From contig NZ_ATYJ01000015.1 of NCBI RefSeq assembly GCF_000427625.1, positions 32,626 to 96,625 of the forward strand: 64,000 nt of DNA, written 5' to 3'. The notes under the pieces were generated by a model. The model saw only the letters and a program-made list of their open reading frames with translations, had not been told where the DNA came from and searched no databases. Positions 36,426-45,700 of this stretch are shown here, piece after piece (within the stretch, counting starts at the first letter, position 1; every line of letters starts with the position of its first letter). The stretch comes from Methylobacter luteus IMV-B-3098 (GTDB taxonomy: Bacteria; Pseudomonadota; Gammaproteobacteria; Methylococcales; Methylomonadaceae). Made by a program: the position numbers and the translations under genes.

Positions 36426-37129
36426 AACCGATTCATCTTTCAGATGGAACGCTCGAGGCGTTAAAGTGGCTCGGTTTGATTTTGATGACGGGGGATCACA
36501 TCAACAAGTATCTGTTCAGTGCCACACTGCCCGGTCTGTTTGAGGCTGGCCGGCTGTGCCTGCCGATCTTCGTTTTTGTCCTGGCATATAACTTGGCCCG
36601 GCCCCGTGCTCTGGCTAGAGGCGTTTACGATCGCACTATGAATCGCTTGGTGACGTTCGGCGTATTCGCTTCTGCCCCCTTTATCGCCCTGAATCTGAAT
36701 TACCTGCACGGCTGGCCATTTGGGCCCCTCAATGTCCTCTTCACGCTACTGGTCATCACGGTCACGGCGTACTTTATAGAGAAAGGCGGTATTTTCAATC
36801 GGGCGGCGGCCTTTGTCGTGTTCCTGTTCGGTGGTTGGTTGGTCGAATACTGGTGGCTGGGGGTTGCACTGGGATTAGCCAGTTGGATGCACTGTAAGCA
36901 ACCCTCTTGGCTCAAGGCCTTCTTCACATTACTGTTCTGTGCGTCGTTATGGTTTATCAATAGAAACCTATGGGCTATGGTTGCATTACCATTGATTATG
37001 ATAGCCACATGCATTGATCTATCAGTGCCGCGCTTGCGGTGGGTATTTTATTTCTACTACCCATTTCACCTGGCCGTGCTTTGGCTGATACGCATTCCCA
37101 TGAGCAAGGCCGGATACCTTTTCTTTTGA
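36422..37129 (+). CDS. trbP: TrbP, TraX-like membrane acetylase
   Basis: A 235-residue polytopic membrane protein of the TraX family. Motifs are ALKWLGLILMTGDHINKYLF, GRLCLPIFVFVLAYNLARP and the C-terminal FYFYYPFHLAVLW. F-plasmid TraX acetylates the pilin; TrbP is its IncP relative, though a cyclic pilin has no free N-terminus to modify. It overlaps trbN by 4 bases and ends Tra2. Confidence 0.92.
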   Translation: MKPIHLSDGTLEALKWLGLILMTGDHINKYLFSATLPGLFEAGRLCLPIFVFVLAYNLARPRALARGVYDRTMNRLVTFGVFASAPFIALNLNYLHGWPFGPLNVLFTLLVITVTAYFIEKGGIFNRAAAFVVFLFGGWLVEYWWLGVALGLASWMHCKQPSWLKAFFTLLFCASLWFINRNLWAMVALPLIMIATCIDLSVPRLRWVFYFYYPFHLAVLWLIRIPMSKAGYLFF

Positions 37130-37592
37130 ATTGGGAGCCTAATGATGTACAAAACGCTCTCCCTGGCCTTTTCTTTGGCATTATAAGTTGAAACGGCGTT
37201 GAAAATTTCTAGTTTAAAGAATGAAGATATTCAGTGCCGATTTGCACTTTAATGACCTTGTGTCCAATTCTCTCAAGATGAAACTTAAAAAGTCATAGAA
37301 AAGACCATAAGCAGATCGTTTCTTGATCACCTGAGTAGTTAAAGTCAAAGAAGGAGCAAGCACCTTGGAATCATGGGTATTACGTGCCTTTCACAGAATT
37401 TCTACAGTTTTGAAGTACTATCTCTGATAGTTATGCATGTTCTGCATAATCACGCGTAATTTCCGTCTAATTTTTCCTGTTTTATTAGATAAACCAAAAA
37501 AATATCATTCTATCTTAAATAATTACTCTCAAATCGACAAGCGTGTTAAGCTTATATGGTTTTCTCAATGAATATCAAACGAGGTTAAAGTC
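37130..37592. other. Boundary between Tra2 and the accessory island
   Basis: About 460 AT-rich bases. No terminator, repeat or frame stands out. The promoter of the DUF262/radical SAM cluster is expected near its right end. Confidence 0.5.
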
Positions 37593-37811
37593 ATGATCCG
37601 CTGTCATTTAGCCCGCTTGATGGGCGAGCACAAGCTACGTATCGCTGATGTTGCCAGGGAAACGGGGCTGAGCAGAAATACCATCACGCTGCTTTACAAA
37701 GAAACTGCTCAAAAAGTGGATCTTGATGCAATAGAGCAATTGTGTTTGCTCTTTGACTGTAATGTGGGAGATCTTTTTGAGCTGACCCAAAACAAAAAAA
37801 ACAAGGAGTGA
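37593..37811 (+). CDS. XRE-family HTH regulator of the defence cluster
   Basis: A 72-residue Cro/CI-type DNA-binding protein. The helix-turn-helix is in KLRIADVARETGLSRNTITL, and the C-terminal half (LDAIEQLCLLFDCNVGDLFE) has the usual XRE end. It is the first gene of a same-strand run reaching 46847 and probably controls it; small HTH genes of this sort often head defence operons. A GAGG lies about 9 bases before the ATG. Target sites not identified. Confidence 0.85.
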   Translation: MIRCHLARLMGEHKLRIADVARETGLSRNTITLLYKETAQKVDLDAIEQLCLLFDCNVGDLFELTQNKKNKE

Positions 37812-37815
37812 CGTA

Positions 37816-38025
37816 GTGTCATCTGAAACCGATATTAGCGACCATCAGTTGGGCGCCAAAGCCAGCATCGAACAGCAGATCTTGCTTAAGGTATGGAGGG
37901 GGATTGTTGGGCAAATACAGAATTTTGTTGAAAGTGGTGCATTTGCCCAATCATTCTCCAAGTGTTTCCTAGACGGCAACGCCAATACCAATGAAAAAAC
38001 ATTGGGGGGCATAGGTGGTTGCTGA
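37816..38025 (+). CDS. Small hypothetical protein after the HTH gene
   Basis: A 69-residue frame starting at GTG with AAGGAG 7-8 bases upstream, 4 bases after the HTH gene. It has no recognised domain; the C-terminus is Gly and Asn rich. It might be a shortened remnant of a longer protein, since the gene after it begins about 100 bases later with an apparent non-coding leader. Confidence 0.5.
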   Translation: MSSETDISDHQLGAKASIEQQILLKVWRGIVGQIQNFVESGAFAQSFSKCFLDGNANTNEKTLGGIGGC

Positions 38026-38130
38026 AATCTCTGAAATGAAGTGGTCACCACAAACAGAATTGCTAGACGAGTCGGTGCTTTATGTGCAATTGAAACCTTA
38101 TGCTCACAATATCTTTGTGAGGCCGAACTA

Positions 38131-39462
38131 ATGGCTATCATCGAAACCAAGATTGTCAGTGTAAAAGCAGTGCTTGAAGCCTCCTTGGTGATCCCCGATT
38201 ACCAGCGCCCCTACAAATGGCGGACACAACACGTTACTCAGTTGCTGGATGATTTGTTGTACCACCGTCACAAGAGTCGTTATCGACTGGGGACTGTGGT
38301 ATTGCATCGGGATGGAGAAGACTCTGATCAGAAACTGTCTATCGTCGACGGTCAGCAGCGCATTCTGACCCTAACTCTACTGTGCTATATTCTTGATGAT
38401 AACAGGCTATGCCAATCTAAGCTGCTGGAGCAGGAATTCAGCTCGCCCACTACGATTGCTAATCTGCAACACAATGCAGCAGTGATTGAGAGTCGGTCAA
38501 AACAGTTAAGCGAGTTCGATCGCGAAGAATTGGTCGATTTCCTGCTTAACCGCTGTGAGTTGATTATTGTAAAGCTTGATAAGCTTAGCGAAGCATTTCA
38601 GTTTTTCGACGCGCAAAACGCGCGTGGAAAACCGTTAGAACCCTATGATTTGCTCAAAGCGTTTCATCTGCGGGAAATGGCGGACAACACCGAACAGGAG
38701 CGCATCCAGTGCGTGTCTACATGGGAGAGAGAAGTGAGCCCATACCCTGCCAGTAAGGTCCCTAATCTGCGCATCCTCATGAGCGACTATCTGTTTCGTT
38801 TGCGCCGCTGGACAGTCGGTCACTCAGGTCTCTATTTCACTCGGCACAATATTGATGTTTTCAAAGGAGTAAGCCCGCATTCCACGTCTTACCGGTATAC
38901 TGAAGCACTGCGGGCACTGGATTATATGGTTGACCAATACAACACCGATAATATACGGCATTGGGATCAACAGAAGATGAACTATCCGTTCCAGATTGAT
39001 CAGACTATGATCAACGGCAAACGCTTCTTTGAGTATATTAGCCACTACGCCACTTTGTATAAGCTGCTGTTTATTGATGAAAAAACTGAGTTGGAGCCAT
39101 TACGGTATACCATCAAAAATTACGAAGGCTGCAACCGCACCGGCGATCACTACGTGCGCATCCTGTTTGAGTGTGCCTTGCTTTATTATTACGACAAATT
39201 TGGCGACCTGGAATTGGAAAAGGTCTCACAGCTGTGTTTTGTATGGAGCTATCGCATTCGTCTAGCACAACGTCGGGTGGATTTGGAGTCAATTGATAAC
39301 GCAGCTGTGGAAAATCATGGCTTCCTCATGACAATCAGTCGAGCACTGCATCCCCACGAAGTGTTGTCTTTTATGACTTCTCCACTTAAGCAAACAGATA
39401 TTAAAGGCACCAAGATTCAAGGATTAGTTGATAAGTTTAAGACGCTGGGGTATTTGGAATGA
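38131..39462 (+). CDS. DUF262-family protein, first of a GmrSD-like pair
   Basis: A 443-residue protein with the DUF262 (ParB/GmrS-like NTPase) signature: IPDYQRPYKW near 20 and SIVDGQQRILTLTLLCYIL near 70. The C-terminal half is helical, without a visible HNH motif. DUF262 proteins such as GmrS use NTPs in cutting modified phage DNA. I chose ATG 38131 (GAGG 8 bases upstream) because DUF262 proteins begin just before the first motif; the upstream GTG frame at 38041 adds 30 atypical residues. It overlaps the second DUF262 gene by 4 bases, so the two are probably partners. Confidence 0.85.
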   Translation: MAIIETKIVSVKAVLEASLVIPDYQRPYKWRTQHVTQLLDDLLYHRHKSRYRLGTVVLHRDGEDSDQKLSIVDGQQRILTLTLLCYILDDNRLCQSKLLEQEFSSPTTIANLQHNAAVIESRSKQLSEFDREELVDFLLNRCELIIVKLDKLSEAFQFFDAQNARGKPLEPYDLLKAFHLREMADNTEQERIQCVSTWEREVSPYPASKVPNLRILMSDYLFRLRRWTVGHSGLYFTRHNIDVFKGVSPHSTSYRYTEALRALDYMVDQYNTDNIRHWDQQKMNYPFQIDQTMINGKRFFEYISHYATLYKLLFIDEKTELEPLRYTIKNYEGCNRTGDHYVRILFECALLYYYDKFGDLELEKVSQLCFVWSYRIRLAQRRVDLESIDNAAVENHGFLMTISRALHPHEVLSFMTSPLKQTDIKGTKIQGLVDKFKTLGYLE

Positions 39463-41372
39463 TGAGCGCCATTCAGGAAATTAATGAACTGTCAGTATCT
39501 GAACTATTTCAGCACGGACATTACACCATCCCCATCTATCAACGTAACTACGCCTGGGGTGAGTCAGAAGTAGAGCAGCTGTTACAGGACGTAATGGACT
39601 TTGCGCTAAATGAGCATGAACATGAGCAGAAAAGTAGCTCGTACTATATTGGTAGCCTGGTGACTTACCAGCGTGATAACGACAATTTTGAAATCATTGA
39701 TGGGCAGCAGCGTCATACTACTTTGAGTATATTTCTTTCGGTAATAAAGAATGAGTTTGATGCCGACTTGGGAGATATCCAGCGCATTAACCTTGGATTT
39801 GACAGCCGTGATAAATCAGATAAAACCCTGCGTATGCTGTTCAACGGTACTAAACGCTCCAATGAGCTGCAGGAAGAATATACGATTCGTGCGGCTTATG
39901 ATGTAACTCAACGTTATCTGAAGCGGGAAAATGCAAATCTAAAGCTATTCATCAACTATTTGTTGAATAAAGTCAAAATCTTGCGAGTGGTAGTGCCTGC
40001 GGATACTGATCTCAATCACTACTTCGAGATAATGAACAACCGGGGCGAGCAATTAGAAAAGCATGAAGTGCTTAAAGCTCGCCTTATGAGCCAGCTAAGT
40101 GACAATACTGGGCGTAGCGCCTTTGCCAAAGTCTGGGATGCTTGTGCTGATATGGAACGCTATGTACAACTTGGGATTCCTTCAGATCTGCGCGACAAGG
40201 TTTTTGGTAGTGATTGGAGTAGCTGCCCAGATGGTTTTAATGCACTTTGTAGCTCGCTGTCGAGCAATAGTGAAGTACAGAGGCCCCAGTCACTGGCAGC
40301 GATTATTGCCAAGCCACAGTTTCACGCAAGTCAGAAGAAAAACGGTAATGAAAGCCTTGGAACGTTCAGTTCGGTTATCAACTTTCCCAACTTCCTGCTG
40401 CATGTGTTGCGGGTGACTGCCGCCAAGGATATTCCATTGGATGATAAGCGGCTATTGGATATTTTCTCAGATGAGATGTTAAAGTCAGATAGGCATGCTA
40501 AAGAGTTTGCTCAGCAGTTTATCTTAGATCTGCTTAGGTGCCGGATGCTGTTTGACCGCTACATCATTAAGCGTGAAAACGATGAAGATTGGAGTTTGAA
40601 AGTGCTCAAGCTATACGAAAGTAAGCAGCGTTCATTTAGTTACGTTAATAGCACTGATGACGAAGGCCTGAATCAAAAGCTGGTGATGATCCTATCAATG
40701 TTTCATGTTTCATTTCCAACGCAAGCCTATAAGCATTGGCTGAACGCAGCGCTCTATTACTTGTACCATACCACAGATGCCAGTCTTAACGTGGCGGGCC
40801 ACAACTACCTGCAGTTTCTGGAATCACTGAGTAATAAGTTCTTTTATGGTCGCTTTGGAACAACTGAGCCTTTGGGTTACTTTGATTTAATTTACCGTAA
40901 CCCAACACTACCAAGTAGCTTTAGTACAGAGCTCCTGACATATAGAAATGTGCAGAACTTTATTTTTAATCGACTTGATTATCAGTTGTGGAAGCGACTC
41001 AATGCTGGAGAACGCTTTGCCGGGGTAAATATGGACTATGTCATGAAGCGACTGAAAGGCTTCAGTTTTACTTTCCGCTCATCGGTAGAACACTACTATC
41101 CGCAAAACCCCCTCAATAGTCGACCGATTACTGAGTCCATTACGTTGCCTAAAGGCGTTGATACCTTCGGCAATTTGTGCCTCATCAGTCATAGCAACAA
41201 CTCCAGGCTCAGCAACTATCTGCCAACAGCAAAGAAAGAGCACTACGAAAAATCAACTACCATCGAGAGCCTGAAGCAGGTGTTTATGATGAGTTACGAT
41301 AACTGGGGACCAGAATATCTGGAGTTAATTGCCGAGCATGAGCAGATGATGATTAGGGTGCTTTGTGACTGA
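39459..41372 (+). CDS. DUF262 + DUF1524 (HNH) protein, second of a GmrSD-like pair
   Basis: A 637-residue protein. The DUF262 part has IPIYQRNYAW and IIDGQQRHTTLSIFL in the first 90 residues. The C-terminal part has SVEHYYPQNP and TFGNLCLISHSNNSRLSN, the HNH-like DUF1524 nuclease pattern as in GmrD. So this single chain resembles fused GmrSD, next to a second DUF262 protein. Type IV restriction of modified DNA is the nearest known activity. It overlaps the radical SAM gene by 8 bases, indicating one transcript. Confidence 0.87.
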   Translation: MMSAIQEINELSVSELFQHGHYTIPIYQRNYAWGESEVEQLLQDVMDFALNEHEHEQKSSSYYIGSLVTYQRDNDNFEIIDGQQRHTTLSIFLSVIKNEFDADLGDIQRINLGFDSRDKSDKTLRMLFNGTKRSNELQEEYTIRAAYDVTQRYLKRENANLKLFINYLLNKVKILRVVVPADTDLNHYFEIMNNRGEQLEKHEVLKARLMSQLSDNTGRSAFAKVWDACADMERYVQLGIPSDLRDKVFGSDWSSCPDGFNALCSSLSSNSEVQRPQSLAAIIAKPQFHASQKKNGNESLGTFSSVINFPNFLLHVLRVTAAKDIPLDDKRLLDIFSDEMLKSDRHAKEFAQQFILDLLRCRMLFDRYIIKRENDEDWSLKVLKLYESKQRSFSYVNSTDDEGLNQKLVMILSMFHVSFPTQAYKHWLNAALYYLYHTTDASLNVAGHNYLQFLESLSNKFFYGRFGTTEPLGYFDLIYRNPTLPSSFSTELLTYRNVQNFIFNRLDYQLWKRLNAGERFAGVNMDYVMKRLKGFSFTFRSSVEHYYPQNPLNSRPITESITLPKGVDTFGNLCLISHSNNSRLSNYLPTAKKEHYEKSTTIESLKQVFMMSYDNWGPEYLELIAEHEQMMIRVLCD

Positions 41373-42306
41373 ACTAGCAATACATACACCAGAGCTGCAT
41401 CAATTGCGACGTACAATGAAGCTTCGTAGAGGGCCGGATGGTATTCATCTTTTCGACAGGAAATCAGGCACTAATATTCTGATAGATGAACAAATTCCAC
41501 CAATGTCATCTTGGACTAATTGCCCGCGGCAGATATCTATAGCCCTCACCAATGCATGCGATCTGAAATGCGAGCATTGCTACGCTTTAAAGCGAGCGGC
41601 TCAGTTGAGCAAAGAACAAGTAAAGCGCTGGATGGTTGAGCTGGATGAATCTGGATGTTTTGGGATTGGTTTTGGAGGCGGGGAACCAACGCTGCATCCT
41701 GATCTGGTAGAACTTTGTCAATTTGGCCAGCAGAAGACAGGCCTTGCAATAACCCTAACTACTCATGGCCACAGATTAACTGATAATTTAATCAGTCAAC
41801 TACAAGGATCTGTTAATTTTATTCGAGTAAGCATGGATGGTGTCGGTGTGACATACGAAAGTATTCGAGACAGGTCATTCGATGAGCTAAAACGGAAGTT
41901 ATATGCATTACAAGGGACCATCCCTTTCGGCATCAATTACGTCGTGAATCGTCGGACTATTGATGATCTTAACACAGCTGCCCAATTTGCTGAGTCTGCT
42001 GGTGCGGCAGAGCTGCTTTTACTTCCAGAGGAACCCGTTGGTTTAGGGCAGAAGATCGATTTGGTGTCCCTTGAAGCTTTATACTCATGGGTTGCCGACT
42101 ACAAAGGAAATTTAAGGCTGTCTATCAGCTCTCGTTATAGAGAAATGGTTGAAACCCAATTGGCTCTCGAAAAAGAGCCTGAGCATATGGCATTTGCTCA
42201 TGTGGATGCTGAAGGTGTGCTGAAACGCACGTCTTTTGATAGTACCGGATTCAAAATAGGCAATGCAGGATTATTGGCTGCATTCCAAAATTTTAGTATG
42301 GGATAG
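41365..42306 (+). CDS. Radical SAM protein in the defence cluster
   Basis: A 313-residue radical SAM enzyme. The cluster ligands are C65, C69 and C72 in CDLKCEHCYA; the SAM-binding GFGGGEPTLHP follows at about 98-108. The family often uses a C-terminal SPASM domain with extra iron-sulphur cysteines; here the end (GFKIGNAGLLAAFQNF) keeps the layout but lacks those cysteines. It is not a viperin by its cysteine motif. Substrate is unknown; a peptide or nucleotide made by or for the neighbouring proteins is possible. It overlaps the DUF262-DUF1524 gene and is 16 bases before the next gene. Confidence 0.85.
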   Translation: MTELAIHTPELHQLRRTMKLRRGPDGIHLFDRKSGTNILIDEQIPPMSSWTNCPRQISIALTNACDLKCEHCYALKRAAQLSKEQVKRWMVELDESGCFGIGFGGGEPTLHPDLVELCQFGQQKTGLAITLTTHGHRLTDNLISQLQGSVNFIRVSMDGVGVTYESIRDRSFDELKRKLYALQGTIPFGINYVVNRRTIDDLNTAAQFAESAGAAELLLLPEEPVGLGQKIDLVSLEALYSWVADYKGNLRLSISSRYREMVETQLALEKEPEHMAFAHVDAEGVLKRTSFDSTGFKIGNAGLLAAFQNFSMG

Positions 42307-42322
42307 GTAAAGTTAATAAATT

Positions 42323-42712
42323 ATGAAAGTCTGGCAGAGCTATGGTGCAGAGCACTCGCTGAACTTGGTCATCATTGGTCGCTTCAAAGAAATTGCCGAT
42401 GCTGAAGAGTTTAAGCTTCAAGCGGAGTCGTTAATTGATTTCCTCAGGGATAAAACCGACTTTGACATGGATGGGGATCGTTTTGATAGCGATGTACGCG
42501 AGTATCTCAACAATAAAAAAATATATTGCTTGTCGCCACAGCAACTCAGTCAATTTTTATATGAGATGCATATGGAACAACACGGAAATGAAGTTCGCGT
42601 CACCTCGGATGATGATTTAACTGGGCTCATTAGCTGGATGCTCCATAAGGGGGCAAAGATTGAAGTATTTTCTGCCCACGATTATCCAGAGTCAGATAAT
42701 GTAGAGGGCTAA
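42323..42712 (+). CDS. Small protein paired with the radical SAM gene
   Basis: A 129-residue acidic protein starting MKVWQSYGAEHSLNLVIIGRF. No motif or domain that I can name with confidence; an alpha/beta fold is likely from the hydrophobic pattern. It lies between the radical SAM gene and the nuclease-STAND gene, spaced by 16 and 7 bases. It could be the substrate, partner or immunity factor of the radical SAM enzyme. The Shine-Dalgarno is weak. Confidence 0.75.
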   Translation: MKVWQSYGAEHSLNLVIIGRFKEIADAEEFKLQAESLIDFLRDKTDFDMDGDRFDSDVREYLNNKKIYCLSPQQLSQFLYEMHMEQHGNEVRVTSDDDLTGLISWMLHKGAKIEVFSAHDYPESDNVEG

Positions 42713-42719
42713 GCAAGGT

Positions 42720-45700
42720 ATGCTTAATTGGAATCGATTTGAAAGCCTTCCGGGGGCAGCAACTGAAAACTTTGAAAAATTGTGTCGTAGTATTGTTCGC
42801 CGGCAGTTTGGCTTTCTGGGGCCATTGCGAGAACTAAAGAATCAGCCCGGTGTTGAATATCATATCGAGCTAAATCAAGATGATGAGCGCCTTGGCAATG
42901 CTGGTCAGAATGTGGGATGGCAATGTAAATGGTTCCAATATAAAACCGATGGCAACCTCACCTCTTCTGCTAAGGGACAAATTAAACACTCTTTAGATAG
43001 AACCCGAGAACACTTGCCTGACCTTAACTGCTGGATTCTCTGGACCCATAAAACTTTATCGAAGCCAGATCAAGATTGGTATTACGACTTAAAAAGCGAA
43101 TATGGGTTTGAGCTACATCTCTGGAATGAAAGTGATTTAGATCAGCTTCTATCAGGGCCGGCGATTGATTTAAGACAATCCTACTTTGGTGAGCTGGCAT
43201 TGACCCCACAAATGCTGGCTGAGCAGCATGAGATTTCAGTTGCCCCTATTAAGAGCAGATGGATTCATGGCGCTCATCAACGAATGCAAATGGAGCGGAA
43301 AGTCCGCCAGATACTTGGGGAGCCAGATGCTTGGGGGGATTTTGAGTCAACGAAGAAATCTCTCTTAGTTAAATTAGAATTTATCAATAAAGCCACTAAT
43401 GAGCCAGAATATCAGCCTTGGCGCCCTATTCTTATTGATTTCGCAGATAAATGCGAAATATTTTCCAACTTTTGTGCCTTTTTTCAGAACCCTCTTAGTA
43501 GTGAAAATATCGATAAAATTGATGAACTTCTTGAGGCTCTCGGCACCCACTCTCGAAATTCAATACAGAAAGTTCTACGGCAGTTACGGCGTAATAATCT
43601 ACCCCTTTCAATAGCGGTTACAAATGCACTAGCTTACATTAAAGATGTCAAGTTATTGCTTGAATCCGCACAAGAACTTCTATCGCATCAGCTAGTTGCG
43701 GTGGTTGCTGATGCTGGAGGCGGAAAGACCCAGTTTGCAGCAGAAATCACTGCTTCAAGCGACAATCGTCCTGCAGGCGTTTTGTTATTTGGACGCTCTT
43801 TGAAAGCTGGATGCAACCTAGATTCCCTAGCACAACAGATTACTTTTTATAACCAACCTGTTAGTAGCTTTAGTTCTCTTATTGCTGCTATTGATGCTGC
43901 TGGAGCGCGGGCTGGCTGCCGACTTCCAATAGTGATCGATGGACTAAACGAAGCTCAGGACCCGCGAGAATGGAAGCCTTTGCTCGAAGCGGTTCACCCT
44001 ACACTACGAAAGTTTAAAAATGTAGTTTTAATCTGTACTCTCCGAACAGGAGAGCGAGATCGTCCCTATCATCGACACCAGCACTACCTTGAAGACAGGG
44101 CAAGCAGTCGAGAGAACTTTGCACAGCAAGCACTCCCAAATGACAGCTATATCATCGAGTCCGATGGGTTTGACAAGGATTTAACGGTTGATGCTATCAA
44201 AGCGTATTTCAAACTTTACAAGATTGATGCCGATCCATTTATGGCTCCGCTTGATTTCTTTAGTCATCCACTGAATTTGAAAATATTCTGTGAAGTAACT
44301 AATAGAAAAGCAGAGCAAGTTGTACAAATAGTACATTTCCCTTCATCAATATACAGCTTATTTAAAGAGTTGATCCAACACTCTGCAGCTACAATTGCAG
44401 GCATGACAAATTTAGTCCGCCGTTATCGTATAGAGGATGTAGAGCGAGCAGTTTATATTTGGGGCGAACAGATGTGGGAACAAGCTACTAGATCAGTACT
44501 GGAAAGCAGCTTTCGTGAGTCAGCTAATATGCCGCTACAAGGTTGGGATGAGGATATAGTCAACTTGCTTGCACAAGAAGGTGTGTTATTTCGAGATTCT
44601 GGTGACGAACCATACAGCTATATTCTAACTCCCGTATATGACAGACTTGGCGGATATTTGATAGCTGATTATTTACTAAGAAAAAACACAAGACGTGATC
44701 TCGTTGACTGGATGCAACATGAAGGCTTTCTTCAGAAAATTTTCGGAGATATTCCTGAACAGCATGAGCTATCTGAAGATATTTTACATGCTCTAATAGC
44801 TCTTACTCCTAAGTACAGGAATCAACAACAAGTTTGGCAAGCTCTGCCTTCAACTTACGCAGCTAAGGCATTGTTATTATCTTATCTTATTGATCACAAC
44901 GACTTTAGTATTGAGACCAAAGATGCGTATAAGGAGCTGATTATAAGAGAAAAATTTCCAGGTCGAACGCTTGAGCACCTTAGGGAGGTAAGAATAGTTG
45001 TTGGACATCCACTAAACGCAGATTTTCTGAGTGAGGTCCTTAAACAACTATCTGTTTCGGACAGGGACTTATCATGGACGGAAAATAATCGCATTGACTA
45101 CCAAGATCGTATCAAAAGGATGAAGCAATTGGTTGATTATTGGCGATCCGGTAACTGGGGTAACCTGGAAGTTGAGCGATTGCGCGCTATATCGATAAGT
45201 TGGCTACTGACATCGACATGCATTGAACTGCGAGATTCTGCTACCGAGGCGTTGTTTAATTATGGTCTACATGCACCTGATAAATTGTTCAAAATAACCG
45301 AAGAATTACTAAACGTTAATGACCCATATGTTTCAGAAAGGCTATTAGCTGCAAGTTACAGCGTCGCAACAACGTTACTGTTGCGCGAAAAGGCTCAAGC
45401 TGAAGCGTCCGATTTTGCTAAGTTTATATATGAGGCGATGTTTGCTGATGATGCACGGGCTGCTACAACACATTTATTAGCAAGGGAATATGCTAGCGGT
45501 ATCTTGCAGGTGGTATATAAGTTTGTTCCAGGAATAATCGATGAAGAACAATTACAGGCGGCTTCTCATCCGTTTCCTTTGATGCCACGCAAAGACTGGG
45601 AAGTTGAACTTGACGGAGAACGCTCTTCTCGATCTGAATCTCCGTTTCCTATGGATTTCGAATACACCATAGGCCGATTGGTCCATGGGCGCAGTAGTTA

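Noticed and set aside
41365..42306. Radical SAM protein as a prokaryotic viperin
   Set aside because: Its cluster motif and GGGEPTL setting are those of SPASM/Twitch-type peptide-modifying enzymes, not viperin.
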